From: Clostridia bacterium
GTDB taxonomy: Bacteria; Bacillota; Clostridia; Monoglobales; Monoglobaceae
Reading direction: 5' to 3'
Length of the DNA stretch: 10,812 bases
NCBI GenBank assembly: GCA_017409915.1
Contig: JAFQRU010000110.1
Span: 1 to 10,812, forward strand
Made by a program: the position numbers and the translations under genes. Within the stretch, counting starts at the first letter, position 1. Each line of letters opens with the position of its first letter. Of the stretch, positions 6,299-10,812 are shown one piece after another. The notes beneath the pieces were generated by a model that was given only the letters and a program-made list of their open reading frames with translations, was not told where the DNA came from and did not search any database.

Positions 6299-7039
6299 GT
6301 TTTGTATTTTATATGCAATTTTTAAGGCAAGTTTTGTTGGTGCAAGTCGGTTTAGGATATATGCAAATTTTATCGACACTCCCGGTATTATAATAAGCTT
6401 TCCCGAAAGGGTTTTCTTTATTGCATACTCGGCGGTTTTATAGGAGCCAAGGCCTTTAAGGGAAAATGAAACTCCTGCGACAGAGTTAAATTCCGTGTCA
6501 ACAGGGCCCGGGCAAAGGACGCTGATTTTAACCTTGCTTTTCTTTTTGCGAAGCTCCTCGTAAATCCCACGGGAGAGGCTGACAACATAAGCTTTTGTTG
6601 CGTAGTAGGTTGCCATGAGTGGTCCTCCGGGCATAAGACCTGCCGATGAGGCGACATTTAAAATGTTGCCTTTACCTCTGCTTTCAAAATAGCGAACAAA
6701 ATGTTTTGTGAGAATATGAACTGATTTTATATTAAGGTCAATCATATTAAGTTCTTTTTGGGTTTCAAGAGAAGAAAATTCTCCGAAAAGTCCGAAACCT
6801 GCATTGTTTATTGCTAAATCAAAATCCTCGTTTTCGATTTTTTTGATAAAGTTGTAGCAACCCTCTTCTGTTCCCAAGTCTGCGGGAATAACGGTTACAT
6901 TTGTTTTAAGCTCTTCTTTAAGGGCGTTAAGTCGGTCTTCCCGTCTTGCGGTTATGATAAGGTCATATCCCATTTTTGATAAAACCCTTGCCATATCCGC
7001 CCCAAGACCTGATGAAGCACCTGTTATAATTGCCTTCAT
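6281..7039 (-). CDS. Short-chain dehydrogenase/reductase (SDR), NADP type likely
   Basis: 252-aa classical SDR oxidoreductase; substrate unknown. Rossmann cofactor motif TGASSGLG (6-13), NNAG (78-81), catalytic Ser132 in NVASSAG and the YxxxK pair Tyr145/Lys149 in TYYATKAY, then PGPVDTEF (177-184). The basic pair RR at 32-33 after the second strand suggests NADPH over NADH. It resembles the COG0300 (DltE/YqjQ-like) group. Start ATG 7039 follows GAAAGGAA and a consensus promoter; an upstream in-frame ATG at 7153 would add 38 residues that overlap this promoter, so it is rejected. The final codons form the upstream arm of the transcript's own terminator stem. Monocistronic, divergent from nifJ. 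Confidence 0.92.
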   Translation of the reverse strand: MKAIITGASSGLGADMARVLSKMGYDLIITARREDRLNALKEELKTNVTVIPADLGTEEGCYNFIKKIENEDFDLAINNAGFGLFGEFSSLETQKELNMIDLNIKSVHILTKHFVRYFESRGKGNILNVASSAGLMPGGPLMATYYATKAYVVSLSRGIYEELRKKKSKVKISVLCPGPVDTEFNSVAGVSFSLKGLGSYKTAEYAIKKTLSGKLIIIPGVSIKFAYILNRLAPTKLALKIAYKIQNKKGDA

Positions 7040-7063
7040 ATTATCATTCCTTTCGATGCTATA

Positions 7064-7092
7064 AAGATAACATATTTTAGGAAAAGTGTCAA
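7064..7092 (-). promoter_or_regulatory. Sigma-A promoter of the SDR gene
   Basis: On the minus strand TTGACA (7092-7087), a 17-bp spacer and TATCTT (7069-7064). The start site would be near 7057, leaving an 18-nt leader that holds the ribosome binding site. Confidence 0.82.
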
Positions 7093-7182
7093 ATATCCTG
7101 CCAAAGCTATGGAGCAATAAGGAAATATAGAAGAATAACAGAAAAATATGCAAAAATTTGTTAAAATTTTTTCAAAAAATAT

Positions 7183-7211
7183 TTGAAATATTGAACAAAG
7201 TATGATATAAT
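7183..7211 (+). promoter_or_regulatory. Sigma-A promoter of nifJ, with extended -10
   Basis: TTGAAA (7183-7188), a 17-bp spacer and TATAAT (7206-7211), preceded by TG at 7203-7204 (extended -10). The upstream DNA (about 7140-7190) is rich in A and T tracts, which could act as an UP element. This predicts strong transcription, in line with the uniform, highly biased codon use of nifJ. The start site would be near 7218. Confidence 0.85.
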
Positions 7212-7218
7212 GATATAC

Positions 7219-7231
7219 GGCGTATGACGCC
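7219..7231 (+). promoter_or_regulatory. 5'-terminal hairpin of the nifJ leader
   Basis: ggcgt (7219-7223) and acgcc (7227-7231) with a 3-nt loop, placed at the predicted 5' end of the mRNA and about 55 nt ahead of the start codon. Stems at the extreme 5' end commonly protect Gram-positive mRNAs from decay; an operator is the alternative. Function is inferred. Confidence 0.5.
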
Positions 7232-7285
7232 ACGACAAATTATCTTAGTAAAATTATTAAAATATATAGTCAAGGAGGCAATAAA

Positions 7286-10200
7286 ATGGCTAAAACATTT
7301 AAGACCATGGATGGTAACAACGCTGCCGCATATACATCTTATGCGTTTACAGAAGTTGCTGCTATCTATCCTATCACTCCTTCTTCAACAATGGCTGAAG
7401 TTGTTGACGAAATGAGTGCGAAAGGCCAAAAGAATATTTTTGGCGAAACAGTAGATGTTGTAGAAATGCAGTCTGAAGCTGGTGCAGCTGGTGCAGTTCA
7501 CGGCTCACTTCAAGCAGGTGCTTTAACAACAACATTTACAGCATCACAAGGACTTCTCCTTATGATTCCTAACATGTATAAAATCGCAGGTGAACTCCTT
7601 CCGACAGTTTTCCATGTAAGCGCAAGAGCTCTAGCTGCTCACGCTCTTAACATCTTCGGTGACCACCAGGATGTTATGGCTTGTCGTCAGACAGGTTTTG
7701 CTCTTTTAGCATCCGGAAGCGTTCAGGAAGTTATGGACCTTGGCGGTCTTGCTCATCTTGCAACTATAAAGAGCCGTGTTCCTTTCCTTCATTTCTTTGA
7801 CGGCTTCAGAACTTCTCACGAAATCCAGAAGGTTGAAGTTATGGAATACGCGGACCTTGAAAGACTTCTTGATAAAGAAGCACTCAAGGAATTTAAAGAC
7901 AGAGCATTAAACCCTGAACACCCTGTTCTTCGTGGTACTGCTCAGAACTCTGATATCTACTTCCAGGGTAGAGAAGCTTCAAACAAATTCTATGACGCTG
8001 TTCCTGACATCGTAAATGACTACATGGTTGAAATCTCCAAGATTACAGGCAGAGAATACAAGCCATTTAACTACTACGGTGCAGCTGATGCTGAAAAAGT
8101 TATTATCGCTATGGGTAGCGTTTGTGAAGCACTTGAAGAAACAGTTGATTATATTAACGCAAGAGGCGGAAAAGTTGGTGTTGTTAAAGTTCACCTTTAT
8201 CGTCCATTCTCCGCTAAATATTTCTTCGATGTTCTTCCAAAGACAGTTAAGAAAATCGCTGTTTTAGACAGAACAAAAGAACCAGGTTCACTTGGTGAAC
8301 CACTTTACCTTGATGTTTGTAACTTATTCACAGGTAAGGAAAACGCTCCATTAATCGTTGGCGGAAGATACGGCCTCGGTTCAAAGGATACAACTCCAAC
8401 ACAGCTCCTCGCTGTATTCAATAATCTTGATGCTGAAAAGCCAAAGAACAACTTCACAATCGGCATCGTGGATGATGTAACAAATCTTTCTCTCGAACTT
8501 CCTGAAAAAATCAATGCAGCTCCAGAAGGCGCTACTCGTTGTAAGTTCTGGGGCTTTGGTTCTGACGGAACAGTTGGTGCTAACAAGGACGCAATCAAGA
8601 TTATTGGTGACAACACAGACCTTTACGCTCAGGCATACTTTGATTATGACTCAAAGAAGTCAGGCGGCGTAACAATGTCTCATTTAAGATTTGGTAAAAA
8701 GCCGATTAAGTCAACTTATCTTCTTGACGAAGCTGACTATATCGCTTGTCATAAGCCTGCTTATGTTCATCAGTATGATGTACTTGAAGGACTCAAAAAG
8801 GGCGGTACATTCTTACTCAACTGCGTATGGAGCCCAGAAGAACTTGACGAAAAGCTCCCTGCAAAGGTTAAGAGATACTTAGCTGAAAACGACATTAACT
8901 TCTACACAATCAACGCTGTTGATGTTGCGGTTAAGGTTGGTCTTGGTCCTAACAGAATTAACATGGTAACACAGAGCGCATTCTTCAAGCTCGCTAATGT
9001 TATTCCTTTTGATGAAGCTGTTGAACTTATCAAGGGCGCAATCAAGAAGACATACGGCAAGAAGGGTGACGAAATCGTTAAGATGAACTGCGATGCAGTT
9101 GACGGTGCTATCGAAGCTCTTGTTAAGGTTGAAGTTCCGGCTGCTTGGAAAGATGCAGTTGACGCAGATGCAGCTAAGAAAGATATTCCTGAATTTATCA
9201 GTAAGATTGTTGAACCTGTAAATGCTCAGGCTGGTAACAAGCTTCCTGTATCAACATTCTTAGGAATGGAAGATGGTACTTTTGAAACAGGCACATCAAG
9301 ATACGAAAAGAGAGGCGTTGCAGTTAATGTTCCTGTTTGGGATATTGACAAGTGTATCCAGTGTAACCAGTGTTCACTCGTTTGTCCTCACGCTGCTATC
9401 CGTCCTGTTCTCTTAACAGAAGACGAAGCTGCTAAGAAGCCAGAAAGTTTTGCAACAAAGAATGCAAACGGTATCGCAGGTATGCAGTACAGAATGCAGG
9501 TTTCTCCTCTTGACTGTCTCGGCTGTGGCGTTTGTGCTCAGGTTTGTCCTGCTAAGGAAAAGGCTCTCACAATGAAGCCAATCGATGAGGTTGCTGATAT
9601 CGAAGCTCCAAACTGGGATTTCGCTATGACAATCCCAACAAAGCAGAACGACCTCGATATTATGAAGACATTCAAGAACTCTCAGTTTGCAACACCAATG
9701 CTCGAATTCTCCGGCGCTTGTGCAGGCTGTGGTGAAACACCTTATATTAAGCTTATCACTCAGCTCTTCGGTGACAGAATGATGGTTGCTAACGCAACAG
9801 GTTGTACATCAATCTGGGGCGGCTCTGCTCCTTCAATGCCATACTGCAAGAACGCAGAAGGCAAGGGTCCGGCTTGGGCTAACTCACTCTTCGAAGATAA
9901 CGCTGAATTCGGTCTTGGTATGGTTGCTGCTAACAAGAAAGTCAGAAAGACACTTGTAAACCGTATGAACGCAGTTATGGACACTGTTGCTCCAGAACTT
10001 GCTGACGCTTTCAAGGCTTGGATCGAGGGTAAGGACAACGCTGAAGCTTCTAAGGCTGCTGCAAAAGACATTATTGCTTTAATCGGCAAGGAAGATATGT
10101 CAAATCCAGCAATCCGCGAAATCGCAGACAGAACAGACTTCTTAATTAAGCGTTCTATCTGGGCATTCGGCGGCGACGGCTGGGCTTATGATATCGGTTA

Positions 10201-10366
10201 CGGCGGTCTTGACCACGTTATCGCATCCGGCGAAGACATTAACATCTTCGTTGTAGATACAGAAGTTTACTCAAATACAGGCGGTCAGGCATCTAAGGCT
10301 ACACCAACAGGTGCTTTAGGAGGTAAAATATATGCAAAACAAATTGCCGGAAAAGTACGGAAATAG
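7286..10366 (+). CDS. nifJ: Pyruvate:ferredoxin oxidoreductase, 3'-truncated by foreign DNA
   Basis: PFOR oxidises pyruvate with CoA to acetyl-CoA and CO2 and reduces ferredoxin, using TPP and three [4Fe-4S] clusters. Family features are intact up to residue 1010: YPITPSS with Thr31, Glu64 (MQSEAGAAGA), Arg114 (VSARA), the gamma-type domain (about 425-600), two ferredoxin motifs (Cys690/693/696/700 and Cys744/747/750/754), the proximal-cluster ligands Cys812/815/840, and the TPP/Mg motif GGDGWAYDIG (962-971) through YSNTGGQASKATPTGA. At 10316 homology ends; 16 unrelated residues follow to TAG at 10364-10366. Typical PFORs have roughly 1170-1230 residues, so about 150-200 are missing, including the fourth proximal-cluster cysteine (Cys1071 in the Desulfovibrio africanus enzyme). 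The product should be inactive. Ribosome binding site AAGGAGG (7272-7278). Effectively a broken gene although the frame is open. Confidence 0.95.
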   Translation: MAKTFKTMDGNNAAAYTSYAFTEVAAIYPITPSSTMAEVVDEMSAKGQKNIFGETVDVVEMQSEAGAAGAVHGSLQAGALTTTFTASQGLLLMIPNMYKIAGELLPTVFHVSARALAAHALNIFGDHQDVMACRQTGFALLASGSVQEVMDLGGLAHLATIKSRVPFLHFFDGFRTSHEIQKVEVMEYADLERLLDKEALKEFKDRALNPEHPVLRGTAQNSDIYFQGREASNKFYDAVPDIVNDYMVEISKITGREYKPFNYYGAADAEKVIIAMGSVCEALEETVDYINARGGKVGVVKVHLYRPFSAKYFFDVLPKTVKKIAVLDRTKEPGSLGEPLYLDVCNLFTGKENAPLIVGGRYGLGSKDTTPTQLLAVFNNLDAEKPKNNFTIGIVDDVTNLSLELPEKINAAPEGATRCKFWGFGSDGTVGANKDAIKIIGDNTDLYAQAYFDYDSKKSGGVTMSHLRFGKKPIKSTYLLDEADYIACHKPAYVHQYDVLEGLKKGGTFLLNCVWSPEELDEKLPAKVKRYLAENDINFYTINAVDVAVKVGLGPNRINMVTQSAFFKLANVIPFDEAVELIKGAIKKTYGKKGDEIVKMNCDAVDGAIEALVKVEVPAAWKDAVDADAAKKDIPEFISKIVEPVNAQAGNKLPVSTFLGMEDGTFETGTSRYEKRGVAVNVPVWDIDKCIQCNQCSLVCPHAAIRPVLLTEDEAAKKPESFATKNANGIAGMQYRMQVSPLDCLGCGVCAQVCPAKEKALTMKPIDEVADIEAPNWDFAMTIPTKQNDLDIMKTFKNSQFATPMLEFSGACAGCGETPYIKLITQLFGDRMMVANATGCTSIWGGSAPSMPYCKNAEGKGPAWANSLFEDNAEFGLGMVAANKKVRKTLVNRMNAVMDTVAPELADAFKAWIEGKDNAEASKAAAKDIIALIGKEDMSNPAIREIADRTDFLIKRSIWAFGGDGWAYDIGYGGLDHVIASGEDINIFVVDTEVYSNTGGQASKATPTGALGGKIYAKQIAGKVRK

Positions 10367-10673
10367 TTTTTTTAGCAAAATAAAAAGATTTTTTGCAAAT
10401 ATATTTAAAAAGAATAATGCTATTATAGAAAAAAAGGTGGACTCTAAAAAAGAAAACGTAGAATTAAAATCTAAAGAAAACGAATTTGAGAAGATGAAAA
10501 AATCTAGCAATAAAGTAGAAATAAAAGAGGATATTTTATCTTTAATAGAGAAAAAACCAGATTTAATTGATACTTTACCTTTAGAAAGGCTAAAAGAATT
10601 AGATAATATGTATGATGAAATTATTGAAGAAAATGAAAGAAAAATAAAAAATTTAAGACGAGAAATTGCGTAG
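10332..10673 (+). CDS. Lysine-rich 113-aa hypothetical protein at the element edge
   Basis: I do not recognise a named family. 113 aa, very rich in Lys and Glu, no signal peptide. The N-terminus has an amphipathic aromatic-basic stretch (FFSKIKRFFANIFKK, 13-27) that could lie on a membrane or pack as a helix; the middle is polar and low in complexity; the C-terminal third (about 68-113) is predicted helical and coiled-coil-like (LKELDNMYDEIIEENERKIK, 86-105). AGGAGGT (10318-10324) lies 7 nt ahead of the ATG, a strong site. The gene overlaps the last 35 bases of the truncated nifJ frame in another frame. No promoter is seen between the junction and the start, so it is probably read from the nifJ promoter here. 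A dedicated terminator follows directly. Confidence 0.75.
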   Translation: MQNKLPEKYGNSFFSKIKRFFANIFKKNNAIIEKKVDSKKENVELKSKENEFEKMKKSSNKVEIKEDILSLIEKKPDLIDTLPLERLKELDNMYDEIIEENERKIKNLRREIA

Positions 10674-10700
10674 GAAATAGCCTTAAGGCTATTTCTTTTT
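10674..10700 (+). terminator. Rho-independent terminator after the 113-aa gene
   Basis: gaaatagcc (10674-10682), loop ttaa, ggctatttc (10687-10695), then five T (10696-10700). A perfect 9-bp stem directly after the TAG stop (10671-10673). It would stop readthrough from nifJ before the next gene. Confidence 0.9.
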
Positions 10701-10703
10701 AGT

Positions 10704-10732
10704 TTGACTTATAAAAATAGAGTATGTATAAT
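10704..10732 (+). promoter_or_regulatory. Near-perfect sigma-A promoter of the next gene
   Basis: TTGACT (10704-10709), a 17-bp spacer and a perfect TATAAT (10727-10732). It lies 3 bp after the terminator T-run and drives the gene starting at 10786. Confidence 0.9.
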
Positions 10733-10735
10733 TTA

Positions 10736-10768
10736 ATAGTATGGCTGATTAAGAGTCAGCGGGACTAT
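10736..10768 (+). promoter_or_regulatory. Interrupted dyad over the predicted start site
   Basis: ATAGT (10736-10740) pairs with ACTAT (10764-10768), and inside it GCTGA (10744-10748) pairs with TCAGC (10756-10760); a 3x3 mismatch separates the two stems. As the predicted start is near 10739-10741, the symmetry covers the start site. It could be a repressor operator or a leader stem-loop just ahead of the ribosome binding site. Function is inferred. Confidence 0.45.
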
Positions 10769-10785
10769 ACATTAAGGAGAAAATT

Positions 10786-10812
10786 ATGGAAAAAGCAAAT
10801 AAAAAATTAGGA
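10786..10812 (+). CDS. Start of a gene cut by the window end (MEKANKKLG...)
   Basis: ATG at 10786 with AAGGAG (10774-10779) 6 nt ahead, behind a strong promoter. Only nine codons are visible, giving MEKANKKLG. The product cannot be identified. It is the second gene of the foreign segment and has its own transcription unit, separate from the 113-aa gene. Confidence 0.7.

Larger units (their letters stand above)
10316..10812. mobile_element. Putative integrated element, one end (junction in nifJ)
   Basis: From about 10316 the DNA stops resembling nifJ and becomes much richer in A+T, with lysine codons AAA dominating instead of the AAG/AAA mix of nifJ. It brings its own ribosome binding site, a small gene, a terminator, a promoter and a second gene start, all on the plus strand. 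No recombinase, terminal inverted repeat or duplicated target is visible because only one end is in view. An integrative element is the best explanation; other rearrangements or an assembly join remain possible. Confidence 0.5.

Noticed and set aside
7040..7153. 38-residue N-terminal extension of the SDR, looking like a signal peptide
   Set aside because: It overlaps the TTGACA/TATCTT promoter; the Rossmann fold begins directly at the ATG at 7039, which has a ribosome binding site.
7224..7415. Small plus-strand frame ahead of and overlapping nifJ
   Set aside because: Out of frame with nifJ, no ribosome binding site; a shadow of the PFOR N-terminus.
10310..10330. Group II intron 5' end at the nifJ break
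   Set aside because: The sequence GTGCTTTAGG does not fit the GUGYG intron start, and the following DNA is a compact gene-terminator-promoter arrangement rather than a ribozyme.
10316..10510. Phe-rich minus-strand frame opposite the 113-aa gene
   Set aside because: Antisense of a lysine-rich gene gives Phe-rich frames; no ribosome binding site, and the plus-strand gene has strong signals.

Overview
The window looks like a piece of a low-GC, anaerobic, spore-forming member of the Bacillota (class Clostridia). The evidence is a spoIIR sporulation gene with a forespore-type (sigma F) promoter, a pyruvate:ferredoxin oxidoreductase (PFOR), consensus sigma-A promoters, strong AGGAGG ribosome binding sites, and a ddl - DUF1934 - argS gene order (ywiB-argS adjacency is known from Bacillota). 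I cannot name the genus.

Layout. Positions 1-605 hold no intact gene. They contain the 5' half of a tRNA-Ser, a 29-bp copy of the 3' end of the neighbouring tRNA-fMet, two arrays of helically phased short direct repeats and several hairpins; this resembles the remains of a tRNA-targeted integration site. Positions 606-877 are a two-gene tRNA operon on the minus strand (tRNA-Leu(UAA), then initiator tRNA-fMet) with its own promoter and terminator. Next, still on the minus strand, is spoIIR (900-1508). It is divergent from a four-gene plus-strand operon (1635-6269): ddl, a DUF1934/YwiB-like gene, argS, and an S41 C-terminal processing protease with a PDZ and a peptidoglycan-binding domain. This operon converges on a short-chain dehydrogenase gene (7039-6281, minus), and both use one bidirectional terminator; the dehydrogenase stop codon lies in the terminator loop. 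A divergent promoter then drives nifJ (PFOR) from 7286.

The most notable event is at about 10315/10316. The PFOR reading frame is collinear with the family up to residue 1010 (motif ATPTGA), then switches to unrelated, very AT-rich DNA. The last ~150-200 residues, including the fourth cysteine ligand of the proximal [4Fe-4S] cluster, are gone. The new DNA carries its own ribosome binding site 3 bp inside the junction, a 113-aa lysine-rich protein of unknown function, a terminator, a perfect sigma-A promoter with a dyad at the start site, and the first codons of another gene. The simplest reading is that an integrative element (or another rearrangement) has entered nifJ. An assembly chimera cannot be excluded from sequence alone.

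How the genes work together. The ddl operon mixes cell-wall precursor synthesis (D-Ala-D-Ala), translation (ArgRS) and an exported protease. spoIIR connects the forespore to sigma E activation. PFOR would be the central pyruvate-oxidising enzyme of fermentation, and its interruption should be costly unless the element excises, a second PFOR copy exists, or only part of the population carries the insertion.
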